A DNA stretch of 5,502 bases. Origin: Oscillospiraceae bacterium. Its GTDB lineage: Bacteria > Bacillota > Clostridia > Oscillospirales > Oscillospiraceae. The notes below the pieces were generated by a model. It did not search any database, was not told the DNA's origin, and saw only the letters and a program-made list of their open reading frames with translations. This document shows positions 1-5,502 of this stretch, piece after piece (position 1 is the stretch's first letter; each line of letters begins with the position of its first letter). The stretch spans positions 1 to 5,502 of the forward strand of contig JAKSPP010000095.1 of the NCBI GenBank assembly GCA_024404735.1, in the 5' to 3' direction. Position numbers and translations under genes: made by a program.

Positions 1-19
1 AATCTTTAATTTCGGGCAT
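1..19 (-). CDS. frr: Start of probable ribosome recycling factor (partial)
   Basis: Only the first six codons are visible, reading MPEIKD, before the gene leaves the window at its left edge. The start is an ATG preceded by a clear GGAGG ribosome binding site 7 nt upstream, so a real gene begins here. The call as frr rests mainly on context: in most bacteria pyrH is followed directly by frr, and the 50-nt gap between the pyrH stop and this start has no terminator hairpin, so the two are probably cotranscribed. Ribosome recycling factor splits post-termination ribosomes together with EF-G. The six residues are compatible with an Frr N-terminus but do not prove it. Confidence 0.7.
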
Positions 20-26
20 ACTGGTT

Positions 27-31
27 CCTCC
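27..31 (-). promoter_or_regulatory. Ribosome binding site for the probable frr
   Basis: On the minus strand this reads GGAGG, followed by a 7-nt spacer and then ATG. It is what makes the short open stretch at the left edge believable as a gene start. Confidence 0.8.
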
Positions 32-69
32 AATTATTATTTATGTGAAATGTTTTTATTTTTTGCTTT

Positions 70-789
70 TCAGCCGACAACGGTTCCTATTGCTTCACCG
101 AGAACGACTCTCTTAATGTTGGCGGGGTCCTTGAGGGCAAAAACAAGAACGGGAATGTTATTATCGGATGCAAGTGAGGTTGCTGTGGAATCCATAACCG
201 CAAGATGACGGGACAGAACCTCATCATAGGAAATTTTGTCAAACTTAACTGCCGCAGGGTCAAGCTTCGGGTCGGCAGAATAAACGCCGTCAATATTCTT
301 TGCAAGGAGAATTGCATCTGCGCCGATTTCCGCAGCCCTTAATACCGCTGCGGTATCGGTTGAGAAGAAGGGAGCACCGGTACCTGCACCAAAGATAACG
401 ACCTTACCGGAGGATAAGTGCTTCTCGGCCCTTGCATATGAATATGGCTCTGCTACAGTGGGCATTGTAAGAGCGGTCATTACTCTTACGGGAACATCAT
501 TCTGCATGAAAACATCGGAAAGAGCAAGGCTGTTCATAACAGTTGCCATCATTCCCATCTGGTCGGCACGGGTTCTCTGCATCTTGCCGGTTCCGTTTTT
601 TACGCCTCTCCAGAAGTTTCCGCCTCCGACAACGATACCGACCTCGACGCCAAGCTCGATAACACTCTTTACGGCCAGAGCAACATCCTTCATAAAGGCG
701 AAATCGAGGCCTGTTCCCTGTTCTCCCGCAAGTGCCTCACCGCTGATTTTCAGGAGAACTCTCTTATATTTAGGATCTAAATCTGCCAT
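70..789 (-). CDS. pyrH: UMP kinase (uridylate kinase)
   Basis: This is the bacterial UMP kinase, a cytoplasmic enzyme that phosphorylates UMP to UDP with ATP in pyrimidine nucleotide synthesis. It belongs to the amino acid kinase fold and is normally a hexamer regulated by GTP and UTP. The 239-aa product has the usual length. Visible signatures are KISGE at residues 14-18, the glycine loop GGGNFWRG at 55-62, ADQMGMMAT at 75-83, GTGAPFFSTD at 136-145, LLAKNIDGVYSADP around 161-174, and MDSTA at 199-203. I chose the ATG at 789 over the in-frame GTG at 798. The Shine-Dalgarno stretch AAGGAAGTGG ends inside that GTG, leaving it no spacer, while the ATG sits at a good distance. The gene has its own promoter and probably continues into frr. 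The usual upstream neighbour tsf is missing. Confidence 0.97.
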   Translation of the reverse strand: MADLDPKYKRVLLKISGEALAGEQGTGLDFAFMKDVALAVKSVIELGVEVGIVVGGGNFWRGVKNGTGKMQRTRADQMGMMATVMNSLALSDVFMQNDVPVRVMTALTMPTVAEPYSYARAEKHLSSGKVVIFGAGTGAPFFSTDTAAVLRAAEIGADAILLAKNIDGVYSADPKLDPAAVKFDKISYDEVLSRHLAVMDSTATSLASDNNIPVLVFALKDPANIKRVVLGEAIGTVVG

Positions 790-794
790 AATAA

Positions 795-804
795 CCACTT
801 CCTT
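795..804 (-). promoter_or_regulatory. Ribosome binding site that sets the pyrH start
   Basis: The minus strand reads AAGGAAGTGG, matching the ideal AAGGAGGTG at eight of nine positions. Its core lies about 8 nt before the ATG at 789. It overlaps the in-frame GTG at 798, which argues against that GTG as the start. Confidence 0.75.
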
Positions 805-816
805 AGTCTTGATTGA

Positions 817-833
817 ATGCTATTATTTAGCAT
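817..833. repeat. Perfect 6-bp inverted repeat at the pyrH transcription start
   Basis: ATGCTA (817-822) and TAGCAT (828-833) form a perfect dyad around a 5-nt AT-only centre. It begins 4 bp downstream of the predicted pyrH -10 box, so it covers the expected transcription start. It could be an operator or a stem-loop near the 5' end of the mRNA. It could also be chance in AT-rich DNA. No known operator was recognised. Confidence 0.45.
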
Positions 834-836
834 ATT

Positions 837-865
837 ATTTTATCATACCAGCCCCATTTTGGCAA
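837..865 (-). promoter_or_regulatory. Predicted sigma-A-type promoter of pyrH, extended -10
   Basis: On the minus strand a -35 box TTGCCA (plus 860-865) is followed by exactly 17 nt and a -10 box TAAAAT (plus 837-842). A TG one base upstream of the -10 makes it an extended -10 element. Transcription should start near 830, giving a leader of about 40 nt before the pyrH ATG. The promoter lies downstream of the terminator of the preceding gene, so pyrH expression appears independent of it. Confidence 0.7.
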
Positions 866-968
866 TATGCAAAAAGGAAAAATGGAAATGCCTGTATTGT
901 CCATTACCTACAAAAATATAAGTCTGCCCCGCAGCATTCCTACGGAGGCTTTATAGGCCTAAATACGC

Positions 969-1001
969 AAAAACACCCCGCACCTTTATCGGTGCGGAGT
1001 G
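969..1001 (-). terminator. Rho-independent terminator of the CofE-like gene
   Basis: In the transcript, CACTCCGCACC (plus 991-1001) pairs with GGTGCGGGGTG (plus 974-984). The 11-bp stem has one G-U pair and a 6-nt loop, and is followed at once by five U (plus 969-973). The stem begins 17 nt after the stop codon of the CofE-like gene. Confidence 0.9.
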
Positions 1002-1018
1002 CAAAATAACAACAGGTA

Positions 1019-2215
1019 TCAGTCGTTGGTATAGTTATCGAAGTAGCCCTGGATGTAGATAATGGGAGTTCCCTTATCGCCGGAGCCGGAAGTAAGGTCG
1101 CAGAGAGAGCCGAGAAGGTCTGTCAGGTTACGGGGAGTTGTTCCCTCGGAAACCATGTTGCCGACAAGGGATGTGTTGTCCTTTGCCTTAATCTTGGCCT
1201 CAATGGCGGCCTTGAGCTCATCACCGGAGAGAGTTCCGAACTCGTTATCGGCAAGATACTTGAGCTTAAGCTCATTGGGGGTACCGATAAGGCCCTTGGT
1301 GTAGCCGGGAGAAACAACGGGGTCTGCAAGCTCCCAAATTTTGCCTGCGGGATCCTTGAATGCGCCGTCACCGTAAACCATTGCCTCAATCTTCTTGCCG
1401 GTTGCTGCGCAGAGCTTCTCGGAAATAGCCTCGGCAACTGCAGTGCAGTTGGTGGGGAAAAGCTTTACGCTGTCCTCGGTTGCCTTGTTGCTTCCGAGAA
1501 GGCCGTAATCGGGATTGCAGCCGCTTCCGTTTACAGGAGCCGTCATAAGGTCATCAAGACCGAGAACGACCTTTGCACCTGCCTTCTTAAGAAGGCGCTT
1601 GGAGCGGGCACGGGAGTGAATATCACAGGTGATAACGGTATCGGTATAATCGAGAATTGCCTGAATTCTGTTTGCGAAAATAACCTCGCACTCGGCACCT
1701 GCAGCGGTAATTACATCGGAGTAATACTTAATGTAATCAATGCCGGTGAAGGGATGAACAGCCTCACCGAAGAGCTCACGGAAACGAGAGAGAGAAAGGA
1801 CATCCGTATAGGGATTGATTCCTGCCTCGTCAACGGCATCAATGCTGATAAGATGGTTTCCAACCTCGTCGGAGGGGTAGGAAAGCATCAGAACAACCTT
1901 CTTGCAGCCTGCTGCAATACCGGAAAGGCAGACGGCAAAGCGGTTGCGGCTTAAAATGGGGAAGCAAACACCGACGGTCTGACCGCCTGTTTTTGCCTTT
2001 ACGTCTGCTGCAATATCGGAAACCTTTGCGTAATTACCCTGAGAGCGGGCAACAACAGACTCTGTTACTGCAACAACATCTCTGTCCTTAGGCTCAATGC
2101 CCTCTTCCTTAAGAGCGGCAAGAACAGCGTCTGCGGTGATGGCAACAATATCATCACCCTGTCTGATAATGGGAGCGCGAACTCCTCTTGAAACTGTACC
2201 GATTAATCTGCTCAT
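1019..2215 (-). CDS. cofE: Coenzyme F420-0:L-glutamate ligase family protein (CofE-like)
   Basis: The 398-aa product resembles the long CofE-like proteins annotated in many Clostridia. In methanogens and actinobacteria, CofE adds glutamate residues to F420-0 using GTP. The N-terminal region carries the family-like stretch DVVAVTESVVARSQGN (about 46-61), and a second recognisable block is ITCDIHSRARSKR (about 195-207). The C-terminal part, with YGDGAFKDP (281-289), GTPNELKLKYLAD (311-323) and GTTPRNLTDLLGSL (358-371), makes it much longer than the archaeal enzyme of roughly 250 aa. There is no signal peptide or membrane segment, so it is probably cytoplasmic. The ATG start has GGAGAT 6 nt upstream (plus 2222-2227). 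The gene has its own promoter and terminator and no F420 synthesis genes beside it. The family call is firm. Glutamate ligation to F420 is doubtful in this host, and the true substrate is unknown. Confidence 0.85.
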   Translation of the reverse strand: MSRLIGTVSRGVRAPIIRQGDDIVAITADAVLAALKEEGIEPKDRDVVAVTESVVARSQGNYAKVSDIAADVKAKTGGQTVGVCFPILSRNRFAVCLSGIAAGCKKVVLMLSYPSDEVGNHLISIDAVDEAGINPYTDVLSLSRFRELFGEAVHPFTGIDYIKYYSDVITAAGAECEVIFANRIQAILDYTDTVITCDIHSRARSKRLLKKAGAKVVLGLDDLMTAPVNGSGCNPDYGLLGSNKATEDSVKLFPTNCTAVAEAISEKLCAATGKKIEAMVYGDGAFKDPAGKIWELADPVVSPGYTKGLIGTPNELKLKYLADNEFGTLSGDELKAAIEAKIKAKDNTSLVGNMVSEGTTPRNLTDLLGSLCDLTSGSGDKGTPIIYIQGYFDNYTND

Positions 2216-2285
2216 ATGAATATCTCCATTCTGAGAAGGATAATATATAATCTCCGGATTCGGAAGGCCGACCCGTAGACACTTT

Positions 2286-2314
2286 ATTATATTATAGTTT
2301 TTCCCTCAAGTAAA
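2286..2314 (-). promoter_or_regulatory. Predicted promoter of the CofE-like gene
   Basis: On the minus strand, TTTACT (plus 2309-2314) is followed by 17 nt and a perfect TATAAT (plus 2286-2291). A second overlapping TATAAT lies 5 bp upstream (plus 2291-2296), but its spacing to the -35 would be too short. Transcription should begin near 2279, leaving a leader of about 64 nt. The -35 matches the consensus at only four of six positions. Confidence 0.65.
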
Positions 2315-2358
2315 GCTGTTTTTTCAAATAATGTGTTTTTCGGAAGCTTTTCTGCATG

Positions 2359-2389
2359 AAAATGCCCCGGAGTATCGGACTCCGGGGCA
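2359..2389 (-). terminator. Rho-independent terminator of the sugar ABC operon
   Basis: A perfect 11-bp GC-rich stem, TGCCCCGGAGT (2363-2373) with ACTCCGGGGCA (2379-2389), encloses a 5-nt loop. On the minus strand it is followed by four U (plus 2359-2362). It lies 31 nt after the stop of the binding-protein gene. The opposite side is followed by an A run, so it is not a good terminator for the plus strand. Confidence 0.88.
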
Positions 2390-2420
2390 GAAAAAACTAT
2401 TTTATTCGGGTACCGAAAAC

Positions 2421-3755
2421 TCAGCCGTTAGCTGCGTTGTACTCGTCGATGGTCTGCTGTACCCACTCGCCGGCCTGTGCGAAGGGAGCAGAGCCGTCCC
2501 ATGCCTCGTTGATGTTATCAACGTTGACACAGTAGGTGGGGGTGTACATAACGCCGGGGAGGTTGTTGGAATCCCAGTCGGGCTCGGAGATAATCTTCTT
2601 GATCATCTTTACAACGCCTTCGCCGGTGTAGTAGGGAACGTTAACGCCAACTGCGAGATACTCGCCGGCCTTGATCTTCTCGAGGGTGTAGTCTGCAGCA
2701 TCAGCACCGCAGCAGATAAGGATATCCTCGCCGGGCTTCTTGCCGTGCTGGATGATTTCCTGATAGATGCCGGGGCAGAGAGAGTCAGTCTCGGAGAGGA
2801 TGATGTTGATGTCGGAGTGAGCGGTAAGAAGGTCAGCAGCTGCCTTCTGACCGGAAGCAGCATCGGTAGCACCGGCAGTGCCGTAGCCAACGAGGTTGAT
2901 GATGCCTTCGATTTTGGCAGATCCCTTGTCACGGCACTCAATCCATGCCTTGTAGCCGATAACGGCTGCATCCCACTTGGACTCGTAGGGCTTATCTGCG
3001 AGCTCAGCATACTTGTTGAGGTAACCGCAAACGAAACCGCAGGGACGGCTGTTGGAGTCTGCATCACCTGCACGGGAGATAACGGTACCGAAGTTGATAC
3101 CACCGGGGTACTTGCCCCAGAGCTTCTCGGCAACGTACTCACCGACAGCATAGCCTGCTGCCCAGGAGCCGGAAACAACAGAGGTTACGAGGGGGTACTC
3201 TGCCTTACCGGCGGTGGGGCCGACAGCGATGCAGGGGATACCCTTCTCAACTGCCTGACGGTAGTACTCTACCTCAGCGTCAATGTCAACTGCATTGCAG
3301 ACGAGGATGTCGATATCCTGAGAAAGGAAGTTCTCAATCTGGGTCTGCTGTGTACCGAGGTCGAACTCGGCAGACTGGCAAAGGAAGTTCCATCCGTACT
3401 CCTTGCACTGCTCCTCAGCGGAACGTGTCATCTCAGTGAAGAAGGAAGAGCCCTGGGAAGCGGATGCCCATGCAACGGTAATCTTGTCGCCCTTAGCCTG
3501 AAGCTTGTCGATAGCCTTGTAGATATCGGAACGGCTGTCGAGCTTAGCCTGCTGGAGACCTGCGAGGGGGAGCTTGTCTTCCTGAGAGAGAAGCCAGTCA
3601 AGAGAAGACTTTCCGTTGGTATCGGGAACTGCGGGGATAACTACTTCTTTGGAATCGGTCTTTGCGTCGGTCTTGGTTTCGGTCTTGCCGCAGCCGGCGA
3701 GGCATGCAAGTGCGAGAACGAGAGCAAGAACCAGTGCGATTATACGCTTGTTCAT
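2421..3755 (-). CDS. Sugar-type ABC transporter substrate-binding lipoprotein
   Basis: This 444-aa product is the solute receptor of the ABC transporter encoded just upstream. Residues 4-21 form a lipoprotein signal peptide with lipobox LAGC (19-22), so Cys22 should be lipid-anchored on the outer face of the membrane. A linker with three KT(E/D)x repeats (24-35) and a further stretch precede the first strand of the binding fold, KITVAWASAS (91-100). The rest fits the periplasmic-binding-protein family of RbsB-like sugar receptors, for example DIDILVCNAVD (147-157), EKGIPCIAVGP (170-180) and a C-terminal GEGVVKMIKKII (378-389). The ATG start has AGGAGGA 5 nt upstream. By hand alignment several ribose-contact residues of RbsB are not kept, so the ligand is uncertain. 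The mature protein has twelve cysteines, which is unusual for an exported receptor. Confidence 0.93.
   Translation of the reverse strand: MNKRIIALVLALVLALACLAGCGKTETKTDAKTDSKEVVIPAVPDTNGKSSLDWLLSQEDKLPLAGLQQAKLDSRSDIYKAIDKLQAKGDKITVAWASASQGSSFFTEMTRSAEEQCKEYGWNFLCQSAEFDLGTQQTQIENFLSQDIDILVCNAVDIDAEVEYYRQAVEKGIPCIAVGPTAGKAEYPLVTSVVSGSWAAGYAVGEYVAEKLWGKYPGGINFGTVISRAGDADSNSRPCGFVCGYLNKYAELADKPYESKWDAAVIGYKAWIECRDKGSAKIEGIINLVGYGTAGATDAASGQKAAADLLTAHSDINIILSETDSLCPGIYQEIIQHGKKPGEDILICCGADAADYTLEKIKAGEYLAVGVNVPYYTGEGVVKMIKKIISEPDWDSNNLPGVMYTPTYCVNVDNINEAWDGSAPFAQAGEWVQQTIDEYNAANG
3655..3690. repeat. Three tandem 12-bp units coding the lipoprotein linker
   Basis: TCGGTCTT recurs at 3655, 3667 and 3679 with a period of exactly 12 bp. 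In the coding strand this gives three copies of the four-residue unit KT(E/D)x just after the lipid-anchor cysteine. It is a flexible, charged tether whose copy number may vary between strains. Confidence 0.75.
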
Positions 3756-3760
3756 TGTTT

Positions 3761-3767
3761 TCCTCCT
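3761..3767 (-). promoter_or_regulatory. Strong ribosome binding site of the binding-protein gene
   Basis: The minus strand reads AGGAGGA, a near-ideal Shine-Dalgarno sequence, 5 nt before the ATG at 3755. It is stronger than the AGAGG before the permease, which fits the need for more receptor than permease. Confidence 0.85.
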
Positions 3768-3791
3768 GAATAATTTGGAAAAATAATATTT

Positions 3792-3819
3792 GTAAATGCC
3801 TTTTGTAAAGGCGGTTTAC
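3792..3819 (-). promoter_or_regulatory. Intergenic stem-loop between permease and binding-protein genes
   Basis: The 70-nt gap holds a two-part hairpin. The inner stem is GCCTTT/AAAGGC (3798-3803 with 3807-3812) around a 3-nt loop. The outer stem is GTAAA/TTTAC (3792-3796 with 3815-3819), separated from the inner stem by a small CC/A internal loop. There is no U run directly after it, so it is not a typical terminator. It more likely protects or processes the mRNA to raise binding-protein output. The same DNA contains TTTACA (plus 3804-3809) and TATTAT (plus 3783-3788) 15 nt apart, which could be a weak internal promoter. Confidence 0.5.
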
Positions 3820-3825
3820 CACATT

Positions 3826-4869
3826 TTAGCCTTTTTTCTTTACGTTTACGCTCTTAAGGAGAACTGCAAGGATTATGATGGCAGCCTTGATAACGTACTG
3901 GGGATACTGGGGGAGGTTAATGAGGTTCATAATGTTACCGATAACGGCGATTACGAATACACCGATAACGGTCTGGAGAACGGTTCCTTCACCGCCTGCA
4001 AGAGAAGCACCGCCGATAACAACACCTGCGATTGTATTCATTGCATAGTCACCGGAGCAGGTAAGAGCGGATGCGTTACCGGAACGGCAGACAAGAACGA
4101 TACCGCCGATACCGCAGAGAATACCCTCAATGAAGTAAACGAAGAAGAGGTACTTCTTGGAGTTAATACCTGCAAGCTGAACAGCGGACTCATTGGAGCC
4201 GATAGCGTAAACCATACGTCCGAAGGTTGTGTACTTCATAACGACATGGAAGATAATGACAATAACAAATGCAAGGACAACGGTAAGAGGAATCTTGAGG
4301 AGAGGAGTTGTCATAAATGCAAAGCCGGGATAAACCAGCATGTCGTAGGAGGGCATACCGGAGAGAAGCATAACGGTGTTACCTTTGGTAATCATATAGG
4401 AAACACCCTCTGCTGCATAGCTGATTGCAAGTGTAACAATGAATGCGGGCATACGGAGCTTTGAAATAAGGATACCGTTAACACCGCCGATTACTGCTGC
4501 GCATACAAGAGTAAAGAGGATTGCAAGCCAGGTTCCGCCGACGGAGGTTGTCATACCGAGAGCTGTCCACTTAACAACGGCACAGCCGAGAATAACGGAG
4601 CACAGAGCCGTTGAGCAGGAAGCCGCAAGATCAATACCGCCGGTTATGATAACCATCAGCATACCCATGGCAATGATGAGGTATACGGCCTGCTGGCGAA
4701 GAACGGTGAAGATGTTTGTAACTGTAAGGAAGGTCGGAGAAATGATAGATGCGACAACAAGGAGAATTACAAGAATAATGGGAGCATTGTACTTAAGAAG
4801 GAATCCGCCGACGCCAAGGGTCTGCTTCTTTTCGGCGATTTCTATTTTTTCTTTTTTCATTTTACTCAT
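3826..4869 (-). CDS. Sugar-type ABC transporter permease (RbsC-like)
   Basis: The 347-aa product is a polytopic membrane protein of the branched BPD_transp_2 class that includes RbsC. It should form the transmembrane channel, probably as a homodimer, for the lipoprotein and ATPase encoded on either side. After a lysine-rich cytoplasmic N-terminus, hydrophobic segments run from about residue 30 to the end. Family landmarks are MLMVIITGGIDLA (70-82), GRMVYAIGSNESAVQLAGI (217-235) and NTIAGVVIGGASLAGGEGT (278-296). The first landmark normally continues as DLSVGS but here reads DLAASCST. The chosen ATG lies 3 nt after the ATPase stop, with AGAGG 7 nt upstream inside the last ATPase codons, so the two genes are probably translationally coupled. 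A second in-frame ATG at 4860 is less well placed. The substrate cannot be told from the permease. Confidence 0.95.
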   Translation of the reverse strand: MSKMKKEKIEIAEKKQTLGVGGFLLKYNAPIILVILLVVASIISPTFLTVTNIFTVLRQQAVYLIIAMGMLMVIITGGIDLAASCSTALCSVILGCAVVKWTALGMTTSVGGTWLAILFTLVCAAVIGGVNGILISKLRMPAFIVTLAISYAAEGVSYMITKGNTVMLLSGMPSYDMLVYPGFAFMTTPLLKIPLTVVLAFVIVIIFHVVMKYTTFGRMVYAIGSNESAVQLAGINSKKYLFFVYFIEGILCGIGGIVLVCRSGNASALTCSGDYAMNTIAGVVIGGASLAGGEGTVLQTVIGVFVIAVIGNIMNLINLPQYPQYVIKAAIIILAVLLKSVNVKKKG

Positions 4870-4872
4870 TTT

Positions 4873-5502
4873 TTAACCTCTGTTTTCATCTATGCCCATG
4901 GCAAGGTTTATTATGTTGATTTCGCTGAGCTCATCCTTCTCGAGGACGCCCATAGATTTACCTTCTCTGATAACGACGGCCCTGTCGCACATTCCGATAA
5001 TCTCCGCCATTTCGGAGGAAATCATAATAACGGCATAACGCTGAGCAACAAGCTCGTTTATAATCTTGAAGATTTCTATCTTTGCGCCGACATCAACGCC
5101 GCGGGTAGGCTCGTCAAGAATAAGGACTTTTGAATCGGTTGCGAGAATTTTTGCAAGAGCAACCTTCTGCTGGTTACCGCCGGAAAGGCTGGATACGGGG
5201 TTTTTAACGGAAGCTGTCTTTACTCTGAGAGCCTCAACATAATCCTTGACAAGCTTTCTTTCCTTATTGCCCTGGATAATACCGAGAGTGGTTGTAATCT
5301 TATCCATGGCGGAGATGGAAACATTCTGATAAATGGGAAGACGAAGAAGAACGCCCTGATTCTTTCTGTCCTCGGGGAGGAAGCCCATGGAGTTGTCAAT
5401 GCACTTCTTGGGGCTTGACTTTTTGAAGTCCTTGCCGTTGAGGGTAAAGTAGCCTTTCTCGATGGGTTCGTCACCGAAGACCGCCTTGGCGATTCTGCGT
5501 TC
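4873..5502 (-). CDS. Sugar-type ABC transporter ATP-binding protein, C-terminal part (partial)
   Basis: The frame stays open to the right window edge, so this is the last 209 residues of a longer protein. RbsA/MglA-type ATPases are about 500 aa with two fused nucleotide-binding domains, and this is the second one. The visible part starts ERRIAKAVFGDEPIEKGYF, matching the region after the domain-2 Walker A, followed by MGFLPEDRKNQG (39-50). The ABC signature LSGGNQQKV lies at 106-114, Walker B VLILDE at 126-131, and TRGVDVGAK just after. The switch region reads SSEMAE (about 162-167), with serine and glutamate where many ABC ATPases have histidine; this form is usual for the second domain of this family. 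The ATG at 5388 is internal and not a start. The protein powers import through the adjacent permease. Operon promoter and any regulator lie outside the window. Confidence 0.95.
   Translation of the reverse strand, partial: ERRIAKAVFGDEPIEKGYFTLNGKDFKKSSPKKCIDNSMGFLPEDRKNQGVLLRLPIYQNVSISAMDKITTTLGIIQGNKERKLVKDYVEALRVKTASVKNPVSSLSGGNQQKVALAKILATDSKVLILDEPTRGVDVGAKIEIFKIINELVAQRYAVIMISSEMAEIIGMCDRAVVIREGKSMGVLEKDELSEINIINLAMGIDENRG

Noticed and set aside
941..960. Short repeat AGGC...GCCT near the pyrH promoter region
   Set aside because: Only a 4-bp stem forms, with no U run and no fixed relation to a gene, so chance is the simplest explanation.
458..1009. A 183-codon plus-strand open frame across the pyrH 5' end and the intergenic region
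   Set aside because: It overlaps pyrH, its promoter and the upstream terminator, and its product has no recognisable family. The regulatory signals explain this DNA better.
2241..2251. Plus-strand TATAAT-like sequence in the leader of the CofE-like gene
   Set aside because: There is no acceptable -35 box at the right distance and no plus-strand gene downstream. It is AT-rich leader sequence.
2331..3773. A 480-codon open frame on the plus strand, longer than the binding-protein gene it covers
   Set aside because: It is fully antisense to a well-supported lipoprotein gene. Its product is a Val/Gly/Leu/Cys-rich string with no recognisable domain, it runs through the operon terminator, and it has no convincing ribosome binding site. 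It is explained by the sense gene avoiding codons that give stops in reverse.
3796..4464. A 222-codon plus-strand open frame opposite the permease
   Set aside because: Its product is rich in Asn, Asp, Cys and Gly with no known motif, and it mirrors conserved permease codons. It is a shadow frame.
5220..5474. A minus-strand open frame of 84 codons in another frame within the ATPase gene
   Set aside because: It lies inside the ABC ATPase reading frame, whose conserved residues continue unbroken to the window edge. No frameshift is needed.
1..5502. Search for CRISPR arrays, tRNA or rRNA genes, insertion sequences, toxin-antitoxin or defence genes
   Set aside because: No spaced direct repeats, tRNA-like folds, transposase motifs or defence domains were seen on either strand. 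The window reads as ordinary core and transport genes.

Overview
All genes in this window lie on the minus strand. They look like chromosomal DNA from a low- to mid-GC Gram-positive anaerobe, most likely a gut- or rumen-type Clostridia (Firmicutes). The reasons are strong AGGAGG-type ribosome binding sites, sigma-A-like promoters, a lipoprotein-type (not periplasmic) sugar-binding protein, compact Rho-independent terminators, and a long CofE-like protein of the kind often annotated in Clostridia. The genus cannot be named from the sequence alone.

Reading in the direction of transcription (from high to low coordinates), the window holds three transcription units. (1) About 5502-2359 is the distal part of a CUT2/ribose-type sugar ABC transporter operon: the C-terminal part of a two-domain ATPase (cut by the window edge), a membrane permease 3 nt downstream, then a lipoprotein substrate-binding protein after a 70-nt gap containing a stem-loop, ending in a strong terminator. 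(2) About 2314-969 is a monocistronic gene for a 398-aa protein of the coenzyme F420-0:L-glutamate ligase (CofE-like) family, with its own promoter and an 11-bp-stem terminator. (3) About 865 to 1 and beyond is pyrH (UMP kinase), with its own extended -10 promoter, followed by the first codons of what is probably frr (ribosome recycling factor), cut by the left edge.

The transporter would import a monosaccharide or similar small polar solute across the cell membrane. The lipoprotein captures it, the permease forms the channel and the ATPase supplies energy. The ligand is not evident: by hand alignment, several residues that contact ribose in E. coli RbsB are not kept. pyrH and frr are housekeeping genes (pyrimidine nucleotide supply and ribosome recycling). 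The usual upstream partners rpsB-tsf are absent here.

I see no RNA gene, mobile element, CRISPR array or clearly new system. No gene-free stretch exceeds 300 bases; the two largest gaps (790-1018 and 2216-2420) are accounted for by promoters, terminators and leaders. The points most worth a second look are the CofE-like protein in a lineage not known to make F420, the altered ligand pocket and cysteine content of the binding protein, and the intergenic stem-loop before its gene.
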